Of a stretch of 64,000 bases of DNA, positions 8,100-15,744 are shown one piece after another. The stretch is taken from assembly GCF_014352875.1 (NCBI RefSeq), contig NZ_CP060695.1:2945501-3009500 (forward strand). The letters are read 5' to 3'. This stretch comes from Polaribacter pectinis. Its GTDB lineage: Bacteria; Bacteroidota; Bacteroidia; Flavobacteriales; Flavobacteriaceae. Every line of letters begins with the position of its first letter. Position 1 is the first letter of the stretch. The notes under the pieces are model-generated. The model searched no databases, was not told the DNA's origin, and saw only the letters and a program-made list of their open reading frames with translations. The position numbers were made by a program, and so were the translations under genes.

Positions 8100-11000
8100 A
8101 TGAAAAAGATAATTACCTATTTTATAAAATACCATGTTGCAGTTAACGTAATTGTTTTTGCATTTTTCGTCTTTGGAGCCATTGGAGCTTTAAGTATGAA
8201 ATCTTCCTTTTTCCCATTGGTAGATTCACAATTAATTAGAATTTCTTTAGCGTATCCTGGAGCTTCTCCTGCAGAAATGGAAGAAGGAGTTGTACTTAAA
8301 ATTGAAGATAATTTAAAAGGAATTGTTGGTGTAGAAAGAGTTACTTCAGTTTCTAAAGAAAATTCTGCTAGCGTAAATGTAGAATTAGAAAAAGGAAAAA
8401 ATATAGATATTGTTTTATCGGATGTTAAAAATGCAGTGGATAGAGTACCGTCTTTTCCTTCAGGAATGGAACCACCAGTTATTGCAAAGGTAGAAAGTAT
8501 AAGACCAACGATTAGTTTTACAATTAGTGGAGATAATGTTTCTTTAAAATCGTTAAAACAATACGCAAGAAATGTAGAAAATGATATTCGTGGTATAGAA
8601 GGAATATCTCAAGTACAAATTTCTGGTTTTCCAGAAGAAGAAATAGAAATTGCAGTTCGTGAAAACGATTTAAGAGCTTATAATTTATCTTTTACAGAAG
8701 TAGCAAATGCAGTTAGAAATTCGAATATTTTAATTACTGGAGGTAATATTAAAACAACGGACGAAGATTATTTAATTCGCGCCAGCAATCGCTCTTATTA
8801 CGGAATTGAACTTCAGAATTTAATTGTTAGAACAGAAACAAATGGAAATATAATTCGTCTAAAAGACATAGCGGAACTAAGAGATACATGGTCCGAAAAT
8901 CCTGATAGATTATATTATAATGGAAATTTAGCCATCGATATTACAGTTAGTAATACCAATAATGAAGATTTAATTACTTCTGCAGATAATATTAAAGAAT
9001 ACATTCATAAATATAACCAACAACAGCAAAATGTCCAGTTAAGTGTTACAAGTGATAGAAGTATTACTTTAAATGGAAGAACAAAATTATTAATAGAAAA
9101 TGGTGTTGTAGGAATCCTGTTAGTACTTTTCTTTTTAGCACTTTTCTTAAACGTTCGTTTAGCGATTTGGGTAGCTTTTGGTTTGCCAGTTGCATTTTTA
9201 GGGATGTTTATTTTTGCGGCTCAATTTGATGTTACGATTAATGTTTTATCATTATTCGGAATGATTATCGTAATTGGTATTTTGGTAGATGATGGAATTG
9301 TTATTGGAGAAAACATTTATCATCATTATTACGATTTAGGCAAAACAAAAGTGCAAGCTGCCATAGATGGAACCATGGAAGTAATTCCGCCAATTGTATC
9401 TGCAATTTTAACTACAATTATTGCTTTTTCTACCTTCTTTTTTGTGGATGGTAGAATAGGAAGTTTTTTTGGTGAAGTTTCAACAATTGTACTCTTAACA
9501 TTATCTGTTTCTTTAGTAGAAGCCTTAATTATTTTGCCAGCACACATTGCGCATTCTAAAGCTTTAGATAGAAAAAAGTTAGAAAATGGCGAAGATAAAA
9601 AGACCAATAAATTCGATGCTTTTTTTACTAAAATAAATAGAGGTGCAGACAAGTATTTAGGTAAATTTAGGGACAATTATTACGTTCCGTTTTTAAAATT
9701 CTCTTTAAATAATAAAATTTTCGTTTTCTGTCTTTTTATAGCAACCTTATTAATCAGTTTTTCTGCGTTACAAGGTGGTATTATTAAAAGTTCATTTTTT
9801 CCAAGAGTTGCCAGTGATCGAATTCAGATTTCACTAAATATGCCACAAGGAACCAATGAAAGAATTACAGATTCTGTAATTTCTTTAATTGAAGAAAAAG
9901 TATGGATTGTAAATAAAGAATATTCAGAAAAGCAAAGTGGAGACGAAGATGTTGTAGAAAACGTAATTAAAAGAGTGGGTCCAGGAAGTGCAAATGCAAC
10001 TTTAGATGTAAATCTTTTACCAGGAGAAACGCGAGATTTTTCTTCACCGGAAATTACAAATGCAATTCAGAAATTAGTTGGAAAAGTATATGGAGTAGAA
10101 AGTTTGGTTTTTGGTTCTGGAGGTAATTTTGGTGGAAGTCCTGTTGCAGTTTCTTTATTAGGAAATAATATTACAGAATTAAAAGCAGTAAAAGACGAGC
10201 TAAAAGAAACCTTGGAAAACAATCCTTTATTAAAAGATGTTACCGATAACGATCCTGCAGGAATTAAAGAAATAAAAATATCTTTAAAAGACAATGCGTA
10301 TTTATTAGGGTTGAATTTGCAAAGTATTATGGCGCAAATTAGATATGGTTTCTTTGGTTTTCAGGCACAACGTTTTCAGCGTGGACAAGACGAAATTAAA
10401 GTTTGGGTTCGTTACGACAAAAAAGACAGATCTTCTATTAACGATTTAGACGATATGCGAATTATTACGCCAACAGGCACAAGAGTTCCATTTTCTGAAA
10501 TTGCAACCTATACAATAGAAAGAGGAGATATTGCAATAAACCATTTAGAAGGAAAGCGTGAAATTCAAATTTCTGCAGATTTAAAAGATTTAGAAACGAG
10601 TGAAACCGAGATTTTAGATAATATTAAAAATAATATTATGCCAGAAATCTTGTCTAAATATCCAACAGTTTCCCCTTTATATGAAGGCCAAAATAGAGAA
10701 GCTAAAAAAACGACAGACTCTGTAAATTTAGTTGCGCCAATTATTTTAATGCTGATTTATATTGTAATTGCATTCACATTCCGTTCTTATAGTCAGCCAA
10801 TTTTATTAATAATAATGATACCTTTTAGTATGATTGGTGTTATTTGGGGCCATTACATTCATAATTTCTCCATCGGAATTTTATCCTTTTTAGGAATTAT
10901 TGCCCTCATAGGAATTATGGTAAATGATGGTTTGGTTTTAATAGGGAAATTCAACAGTAATTTAAAAGATGGTTTAAAATTTGAAGATGCTTTAATAAAA

Positions 11001-11366
11001 GCTGGTCAATCTCGTTTTAGAGCAATTTTCTTAACTACATTAACTACAATTGCAGGTTTAGCGCCATTAATTTTCGAAAAAAGTAGACAAGCACAATTTT
11101 TAATTCCGATGGCAATTTCAATTGCTTATGGTATTGCAATTGCCACTATTTTAACGTTGATAATGTTACCAATGATGTTATCTGCTTCCAACACTTTAAA
11201 AGTGAAAATTAAATGGCTTAAAACAGATAGAGATATTACAAAAGAAGAAGTAGAAAGAGCTATTATAGAAGCAAATTACGATGATGGAAGTACTACAGAA
11301 ATCGAATCTAATAAAGAAAATTACGAAAGTTTAGAGTCTAACTATAAAAAAGATGAAAATGAATAA
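8100..11366 (+). CDS. RND efflux pump, inner-membrane permease, operon 1
   Basis: 1088 residues, slightly longer than the usual 1030-1050 because of a charged C-terminal tail. It has the standard two-half RND layout: a first membrane helix near 10-30, a large periplasmic loop, helices 2-6 near 330-500 with the proton-relay motif GILVDDGIVIGENI in helix 4, a second loop, and helices 8-12 near 880-1030. The porter segment ISLAYPGASPAEMEEGVV is typical of the AcrB/HAE-type superfamily. Substrates (drugs, bile-salt-like compounds, other) cannot be read from sequence. The 3' end overlaps the TolC gene by 14 bp. Confidence 0.93.
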   Translation: MKKIITYFIKYHVAVNVIVFAFFVFGAIGALSMKSSFFPLVDSQLIRISLAYPGASPAEMEEGVVLKIEDNLKGIVGVERVTSVSKENSASVNVELEKGKNIDIVLSDVKNAVDRVPSFPSGMEPPVIAKVESIRPTISFTISGDNVSLKSLKQYARNVENDIRGIEGISQVQISGFPEEEIEIAVRENDLRAYNLSFTEVANAVRNSNILITGGNIKTTDEDYLIRASNRSYYGIELQNLIVRTETNGNIIRLKDIAELRDTWSENPDRLYYNGNLAIDITVSNTNNEDLITSADNIKEYIHKYNQQQQNVQLSVTSDRSITLNGRTKLLIENGVVGILLVLFFLALFLNVRLAIWVAFGLPVAFLGMFIFAAQFDVTINVLSLFGMIIVIGILVDDGIVIGENIYHHYYDLGKTKVQAAIDGTMEVIPPIVSAILTTIIAFSTFFFVDGRIGSFFGEVSTIVLLTLSVSLVEALIILPAHIAHSKALDRKKLENGEDKKTNKFDAFFTKINRGADKYLGKFRDNYYVPFLKFSLNNKIFVFCLFIATLLISFSALQGGIIKSSFFPRVASDRIQISLNMPQGTNERITDSVISLIEEKVWIVNKEYSEKQSGDEDVVENVIKRVGPGSANATLDVNLLPGETRDFSSPEITNAIQKLVGKVYGVESLVFGSGGNFGGSPVAVSLLGNNITELKAVKDELKETLENNPLLKDVTDNDPAGIKEIKISLKDNAYLLGLNLQSIMAQIRYGFFGFQAQRFQRGQDEIKVWVRYDKKDRSSINDLDDMRIITPTGTRVPFSEIATYTIERGDIAINHLEGKREIQISADLKDLETSETEILDNIKNNIMPEILSKYPTVSPLYEGQNREAKKTTDSVNLVAPIILMLIYIVIAFTFRSYSQPILLIIMIPFSMIGVIWGHYIHNFSIGILSFLGIIALIGIMVNDGLVLIGKFNSNLKDGLKFEDALIKAGQSRFRAIFLTTLTTIAGLAPLIFEKSRQAQFLIPMAISIAYGIAIATILTLIMLPMMLSASNTLKVKIKWLKTDRDITKEEVERAIIEANYDDGSTTEIESNKENYESLESNYKKDENE

Positions 11367-12672
11367 AAAAGCAATACTATTTCTTCTTTGTTTAGCAACT
11401 TTAAATAGTTTTTCACAAGAAATTTTAACAAAGAAAGAAGCATTAGCAATTACGTTAGAAAATAACTTCGGAATTAAAATTGCAAACAATAATATAGAAG
11501 TTTCTAAAAATAACACAAGTATTTATAATACTGGTTTTTTGCCAACAGCTTCAATTTCTTCTGGCGTAAATTATAGGAGAGATAACCAAACAATTAATCG
11601 CCAAGATGGAACATCTACAAGTGTAGATGGTGCTGTTACAAAATCGTATAATGCATCTTTAAATGTAAACTATACTATTTTCGATGGTTTAGGTAGAAAA
11701 TACAATTATCAGCAATTAAAAGAAACCTATAATTTAACAGAGTTACAAGCAAAAGAAACTATTGAAAACACCTATTTACAGTTGTTTACAACCTATTTTC
11801 AAATTGCAAGGTTATCTGAAAATACATCAAATTTAAAAGAGGCATTAACTATTTCTAAAAGTAGATTAGAGCGTGCTAAATATCAATATGAATATGGGCA
11901 ATCTACCAGATTAGAGTTGCTAAATGCAGAGGTAGATGTTAATAATGATAGCATAACTCTAATAAACGCCAACCAGCAATTAAGCAATGCAAAACGTGGA
12001 TTAAATATTGTTTTAGGTGTAGAAAAAGAAGTAAATTATGTGGTAGAAACAGATGTAGATTTTATTGAAATGATGAATTTTAGCGAACTTCAACAAAAGA
12101 CTATTGCAAATAATACAACTTTAAAACAGAACCAAAAAAACATTGCTATTAGCGAGTTTAACATCAAAATAAACAAGGCTAACTATTTACCAACTTTGGG
12201 TTTAAATACTTCTTATGGATGGAATAAAAGTGAAAACCCAGCAACTTCGTTTTTAGCAGGATCTACTTCAAATGGTTTAAATGCAGGTTTAAGTTTATCT
12301 TGGAATTTGTTCGATGGTGGAAGCACAAAAACAAGAGTTGCCAATGCCAAAATAGCTTTAGAGAATCAGCAAATTTTGTTAGAACAACAAAAAGTTACTA
12401 TAGAAAATAACCTAAAAAATACTTGGGAGAATTATAACAACCAATTATTTATTTTGAAAGCACAAGAAAAAAACGTGCAAACCACGCAAAATAATTTCGA
12501 TAGAACTCAAGAACGTTATAAGTTAGGTCAAGTAACTTCTATAGAGTTTAGACAAGCACAAATTAATTTAATCAATTCTAAAACAGCATTTAATAATGCA
12601 AAGTTCGATGCTAAATTAATTGAATTACAATTGCTACAATTAAGTGGAGATATTTTAAATGTAGATTTCTAA
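11353..12672 (+). CDS. TolC family outer-membrane efflux protein, operon 1
   Basis: 439 residues: signal peptide (ILFLLCLATLNSFSQ), then two homologous halves of long alpha-helical coiled segments with short beta strands, as in TolC. The repeated elements are YTIFDGLGRKYNYQ in the first half and SWNLFDGGSTKTRVANAKIA in the second. It forms the trimeric exit duct for the pump. The start overlaps the pump gene by 14 bp, indicating translational coupling. The gene ends the marR operon; an FNR-like site for the next gene begins 5 bp after its stop. Confidence 0.93.
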   Translation: MKMNKKAILFLLCLATLNSFSQEILTKKEALAITLENNFGIKIANNNIEVSKNNTSIYNTGFLPTASISSGVNYRRDNQTINRQDGTSTSVDGAVTKSYNASLNVNYTIFDGLGRKYNYQQLKETYNLTELQAKETIENTYLQLFTTYFQIARLSENTSNLKEALTISKSRLERAKYQYEYGQSTRLELLNAEVDVNNDSITLINANQQLSNAKRGLNIVLGVEKEVNYVVETDVDFIEMMNFSELQQKTIANNTTLKQNQKNIAISEFNIKINKANYLPTLGLNTSYGWNKSENPATSFLAGSTSNGLNAGLSLSWNLFDGGSTKTRVANAKIALENQQILLEQQKVTIENNLKNTWENYNNQLFILKAQEKNVQTTQNNFDRTQERYKLGQVTSIEFRQAQINLINSKTAFNNAKFDAKLIELQLLQLSGDILNVDF

Positions 12673-12676
12673 AAAC

Positions 12677-12688
12677 TGATTTTTATCA
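12677..12688 (+). promoter_or_regulatory. FNR-like box TGAT-TTTT-ATCA
   Basis: TGAT at 12677-12680, TTTT, ATCA at 12685-12688, a perfect inner match to the FNR consensus TTGAT-N4-ATCAA (the outermost base differs on both sides). Its centre, 12682.5, is 29.5 bp before the -7 element at 12712, the same distance found at three neighbouring Crp/Fnr-type sites. Confidence 0.65.
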
Positions 12689-12711
12689 TAATTTAATCTT
12701 TATTTTCTTTA

Positions 12712-12719
12712 TAATTTTG
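12712..12719 (+). promoter_or_regulatory. -7 promoter element TAATTTTG
   Basis: A perfect TAnnTTTG match, the Bacteroidota primary sigma -7 element, 21 bp ahead of the ATG of the 44-aa protein gene. With the upstream box it has the geometry of an activator-dependent (class II) promoter. Confidence 0.65.
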
Positions 12720-12739
12720 ATTTCTTAAATTATAAGATT

Positions 12740-12874
12740 ATGAATTATCTAAACATACCCTTAGTTTCTTGGGTAAATGGAACAATTATGATTGGCATTT
12801 TTGCTTTAGTTGTAATTGGTTTGGTTGTAGCTGTTTATTTATTAATGGCAACCGACAAGAAAAAAGCGGAATAA
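12740..12874 (+). CDS. 44-residue single-span membrane protein
   Basis: ATG at 12740, stop TAA at 12872-12874. The protein starts MNYLNIPLVSWVNG, has one strongly hydrophobic helix at about residues 15-37, and ends in a charged MATDKKKAE, so it should be a single-pass inner-membrane protein. I do not recognise the family. It has its own promoter with an FNR-like site and is followed by a hairpin, which supports a real gene. Its size recalls small subunits of terminal oxidases, and respiratory genes lie nearby, but there is no sequence match I can name; function unknown. Confidence 0.6.
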   Translation: MNYLNIPLVSWVNGTIMIGIFALVVIGLVVAVYLLMATDKKKAE

Positions 12875-12891
12875 TTTTGAACTTATTTAAA

Positions 12892-12920
12892 AAAGTTCCT
12901 GAGTTTATCTCGGGCTTTCT
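12892..12920 (+). terminator. hairpin after the 44-aa gene
   Basis: Stem cctgag (12898-12903) with ctcggg (12909-12914), one G-T pair, 5-nt loop; flanking aaag and cttt extend the pairing after a small bulge and ttt-rich sequence follows. A modest terminator candidate. Confidence 0.5.
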
Positions 12921-12984
12921 TACTTATAATAAACTTTATTATTAAATACAGTTTTGTTATATTTATAATTAAATTATTATAATA

Positions 12985-13617
12985 ATGACAAACAGATTAC
13001 AAACTAATTTCGGGTATCTTTTTCAAGAAGAATTAATTAAAGAAATAGAAGTAATTGGTATTCCAAAAACGTTTTCTGCGGAAACTATTATCATTGAAAT
13101 TGACGATTTTATAAAATCGATGCCTTTACTTTTATCAGGAGCTATTAAAATTCTTCGAGAAGATGAAAATGGAGAAGAATTAGTACTTTATTATTTAGAA
13201 AAAGGAGATACTTGTGCCATGACTTTGTCTTGCTGTATGGGCCAAACTAAAAGCAAAATTAGAGCTATTGCAGAGACAGATGTAGAATTAATAATGTTGC
13301 CTAAAGAGAAGATGACAGCTTGGTTAAGCAAATACACTTCTTGGCAATCTTTTATTCTACAAAGCTACCATAATAGAGTAGAAGAACTTTTAACTGCTGT
13401 AGACACAATTGCTTTCCTTAAAATGGACGAACGTATTTTTAAATACCTTAAAGATAAAGCAATGGTTAACCAAAATGACCATCTTACTGTAACACACAAA
13501 GAAATTTCTGAAGATTTACATACCTCAAGAGTAGTTGTTTCTAGATTACTTAAAAAGTTAGAAAACGAGCGTAAAATTAAATTGTTTAGAAACAGTATAC
13601 ATGTTCTAGAACTGTAA
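12985..13617 (+). CDS. Crp/Fnr family transcriptional regulator with Cys cluster
   Basis: 210 residues. N-terminal cyclic-nucleotide-binding-type beta barrel (about 10-125), dimer helix (about 125-150) and C-terminal HTH (about 160-205; HKEISEDLHTSRVVVSRLLK). The effector domain contains GDTCAMTLSCCMGQTKSKIR, placing Cys77, Cys83 and Cys84 where cyclic-nucleotide contacts sit in Crp, so a redox, metal, haem or NO signal is more likely than cAMP. In the recognition helix the usual Glu (SRExxxR in Crp, ETISR in Fnr) is Val, which predicts a target unlike TGTGA or TTGAT. The nearby GTAAC-N4-GTTAC sites are the obvious candidates; one overlaps this gene's stop codon. Confidence 0.9.
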   Translation: MTNRLQTNFGYLFQEELIKEIEVIGIPKTFSAETIIIEIDDFIKSMPLLLSGAIKILREDENGEELVLYYLEKGDTCAMTLSCCMGQTKSKIRAIAETDVELIMLPKEKMTAWLSKYTSWQSFILQSYHNRVEELLTAVDTIAFLKMDERIFKYLKDKAMVNQNDHLTVTHKEISEDLHTSRVVVSRLLKKLENERKIKLFRNSIHVLEL

Positions 13618-13628
13618 CTTAAGTTACC
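13613..13628 (+). promoter_or_regulatory. Crp/Fnr-type site TGTAAC-TTAA-GTTACC
   Basis: The inner 14 bases, GTAAC-TTAA-GTTAC, are a perfect palindrome. The site overlaps the stop codon of the Crp/Fnr gene and its centre (13620.5) is 29.5 bp before the -7 element at 13650. Related sites with the same offset precede cydA and the second tolC. Confidence 0.75.
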
Positions 13629-13649
13629 AAAAAGAACATTAATCTTTTT

Positions 13650-13657
13650 TATTTTTG
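13650..13657 (+). promoter_or_regulatory. -7 promoter element TATTTTTG
   Basis: A perfect TAnnTTTG match 11 bp before the ATG of the cytochrome c gene. The predicted leader is only a few nucleotides. Confidence 0.65.
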
Positions 13658-13667
13658 AAAGAAAAAG

Positions 13668-14651
13668 ATGAAACACTACATTTTTATATTATCAGTTTTA
13701 GTTTTTTTTGGATGTAAGAAAAACGATAGACCATCTTATTCTTCTAAAAAGGAGGTACAACAGATTCATCCTGGTAAAAAACTGATGGAGAACAATTGCT
13801 ATGTTTGTCATAACCCAACAACAAACCAAGCTGATAGAATTGGTCCACCAATGATTGCTATTAAGAAGCATTATATTTCAAAAAATACTACAAAAGAACA
13901 ATTTATAGCTTCAATGCAAAATTGGATTAAAAATCCAACTATTGAAAATTCTAAAATGAAAGGTGCTGTAAAACGATTTGGAGTAATGCCAAAACAACAT
14001 TTTTCTACAGAAACTATAAAACAAATTTCTGAATACCTTTTTGACAATGAAATTGAAAAACCAAAGTGGTTTGAGTCTCATTACAATGAAGAAAAGGGAA
14101 TGGGTAAAGGTAATGGTAAAGGAAAACATCCTTCAACTAAAACGGGGCAATCTAATTTTACAAATTTGCCTTATGCAGAAAGAGGTCTTAAGTATGCTCT
14201 AACTACCAAACAAGTTTTAGGTAAAAACTTAATGGGAAAAATACAAAAAGAAGGTACAATTGCTGCTTTAGAATTTTGTAACGTAAAGGCATTTCCCTTA
14301 ACAGACAGTATGTCTGTTCACCATAATGCAAAAATTATAAGAGTTTCAGATAAACCGAGAAATAGTAATAATAAGGCGAATAAAGAAGAATTAAAATACA
14401 TTAAAATTTTTAAAAATGATTTTTTAAATGATAAGGAATCTAAACCTATTGTTGTAGAATCTTCAGAGATTGTAAATGTATATTATCCTATAAAAACAAA
14501 CGGAATGTGTTTGCAATGTCATGGAACACCAAAAACACAAATCACAGAAAATACGTTTTCTAAAATTAAAGAATTGTATCCAAATGATAAAGCTTTTGGA
14601 TATGATATTAACGAAATAAGAGGAATTTGGAACGTTTCCTTTAGTAAATAA
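13668..14651 (+). CDS. lipoprotein with cytochrome c domain and DUF3365 haem-binding domain
   Basis: 327 residues. Signal peptide with lipobox FFGC (Cys16). A class I cytochrome c domain follows, with haem motif CYVCH at 44-48 and a probable Met ligand in FGVMP (Met107). A Gly/Lys-rich linker (GMGKGNGKGKH) leads to a DUF3365-type domain with a second haem motif CLQCH at 281-285. DUF3365 domains are periplasmic haem sensors or electron carriers. With two c-type haems in a membrane-anchored periplasmic protein, it probably passes electrons or senses redox/gas. It is transcribed from a Crp/Fnr-type promoter with thioredoxin 11 bp downstream. Confidence 0.85.
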   Translation: MKHYIFILSVLVFFGCKKNDRPSYSSKKEVQQIHPGKKLMENNCYVCHNPTTNQADRIGPPMIAIKKHYISKNTTKEQFIASMQNWIKNPTIENSKMKGAVKRFGVMPKQHFSTETIKQISEYLFDNEIEKPKWFESHYNEEKGMGKGNGKGKHPSTKTGQSNFTNLPYAERGLKYALTTKQVLGKNLMGKIQKEGTIAALEFCNVKAFPLTDSMSVHHNAKIIRVSDKPRNSNNKANKEELKYIKIFKNDFLNDKESKPIVVESSEIVNVYYPIKTNGMCLQCHGTPKTQITENTFSKIKELYPNDKAFGYDINEIRGIWNVSFSK

Positions 14652-14662
14652 TTTTTTCAGGC

Positions 14663-14959
14663 ATGAGTAAATTTTCAGAAATAATTAATCAAGAAAAACC
14701 GGTTTTAGTAGATTTTTTTGCAGAATGGTGTGGGCCTTGCAAAATGATGAGTCCTGTTTTAAAACAAGTAAAAGACGAGTTTAAAGACAAAATATCTATT
14801 ATAAAAATAGATGTAGATAAAAACCAAAGTTTAGCAGCAAAATACCAAGTTAAAGGTGTACCAACATTAGTTTTATATAAGGCAGGGAAGCAAGTTTGGC
14901 GACAATCTGGAATGGTACAAAAAACAGATTTAGTTGCTGTAATTAATAATTTTAGTTAG
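14663..14959 (+). CDS. trxA: thioredoxin
   Basis: 98 residues, a compact thioredoxin fold with the active site WCGPCK (Cys23 and Cys26) and the cis-proline loop GVPT (Pro67). There is no signal peptide, so it acts in the cytoplasm reducing protein disulfides. It is 11 bp after the cytochrome c/DUF3365 gene and is closed by a strong terminator at 14981, so these two form one unit. As cytoplasmic thiol reductant it does not share a compartment with the lipoprotein; the link is more likely common redox control. The gene symbol is used in the family sense, since other thioredoxins probably exist elsewhere in the genome. Confidence 0.92.
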   Translation: MSKFSEIINQEKPVLVDFFAEWCGPCKMMSPVLKQVKDEFKDKISIIKIDVDKNQSLAAKYQVKGVPTLVLYKAGKQVWRQSGMVQKTDLVAVINNFS

Positions 14960-14980
14960 TTTTATTAGTTCAATTAGTTA

Positions 14981-15013
14981 AGCACTTGAAAAGCTATTTC
15001 AAGTGCTTTTTTA
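14981..15013 (+). terminator. rho-independent terminator after thioredoxin
   Basis: Ten-bp perfect stem (agcacttgaa at 14981-14990 with ttcaagtgct at 14998-15007), 7-nt loop, followed directly by tttttt. Confidence 0.9.
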
Positions 15014-15038
15014 TGAAAAAAATATATAATTTAGTAAA

Positions 15039-15620
15039 ATGAATTTATCAGAAGATTTTTGGAGTAATAAATATAAAACAGATAAAATAGGTTGGGATTT
15101 AGGTGAAGTTTCTCCACCGTTAAAAGCATATTTCGATCAATTAGAAAACAAAGAAATTAAAATCTTAATTCCTGGTGGAGGTAATTCTTACGAAGCAGAA
15201 TATTTATTCAATAAAGGGTTTAAAAATGTTTATGTGGTAGATATAGCAAAATCACCACTTGAAAATATTAAAAAAAGAATACCTAATTTTCCAGAAGCTC
15301 AATTAATACATGCTAATTTTTTCGAAATTGAAAAAACGTTCGATTTAGTAATTGAACAAACTTTTTTCTGTGCTATTAACCCAGATTTAAGACCAAAATA
15401 CGCTGCTAAAATGGCATCAATCGTAAAAGAAAAAGGAAAATTAGTTGGGCTAATGTTCGACGCTGTTTTAAATGAAGATCATCCACCTTTTGGAGGAAAT
15501 AAAGCCGAATATTTAACTTATTTCGAGCCTTATTTTAATTCGATTTCTATGGAACCTTGTTACAATTCTTATCCTAATAGACAAGGAATGGAAATGTTTG
15601 TGAAAATAGAGAAATTTTAA
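15039..15620 (+). CDS. SAM-dependent methyltransferase, TPMT-like family
   Basis: 193 residues. The start MNLSEDFWSNKYKTDKIGWD and LGEVSPPL match the thiopurine S-methyltransferase-like group. The SAM site is LIPGGGNSYEAEYL with the acidic residue in VYVVDIAKSP; EQTFFCAI and the tail PNRQGMEMFV are also family-typical. Bacterial relatives methylate small thiol, halide, thiocyanate or oxyanion nucleophiles for detoxification; the substrate here is unknown. It is a single gene between a terminator and the cydA promoter. Confidence 0.85.
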   Translation: MNLSEDFWSNKYKTDKIGWDLGEVSPPLKAYFDQLENKEIKILIPGGGNSYEAEYLFNKGFKNVYVVDIAKSPLENIKKRIPNFPEAQLIHANFFEIEKTFDLVIEQTFFCAINPDLRPKYAAKMASIVKEKGKLVGLMFDAVLNEDHPPFGGNKAEYLTYFEPYFNSISMEPCYNSYPNRQGMEMFVKIEKF

Positions 15621-15682
15621 AAAGTTTAATTTTTTAAATTCTATTTATACCTTAATTTTTCATGTAATTATTGCAGTTATTT

Positions 15683-15698
15683 TGTAATAAATGTTACA
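15683..15698 (+). promoter_or_regulatory. Crp/Fnr-type site TGTAAT-AAAT-GTTACA before cydA
   Basis: Five of six arm pairs match (T15688/G15693 is the exception). Centre 15690.5 lies 29.5 bp before the -7 element at 15720, identical to the sites at 13613 and 18522. Confidence 0.7.
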
Positions 15699-15719
15699 CG
15701 CTATTTCTTATACATTCCT

Positions 15720-15727
15720 TATTTTTA
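15720..15727 (+). promoter_or_regulatory. -7 promoter element TATTTTTA of cydAB
   Basis: Seven of eight positions match TAnnTTTG. It lies 17 bp before the cydA ATG, leaving a leader of roughly ten nucleotides. Confidence 0.55.
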
Positions 15728-15744
15728 TAGTCTAAAAAGAACTT

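Noticed and set aside
9329..9676. 115-residue minus-strand ORF inside the first RND pump
   Set aside because: Fully covered by the pump coding region; no independent support.
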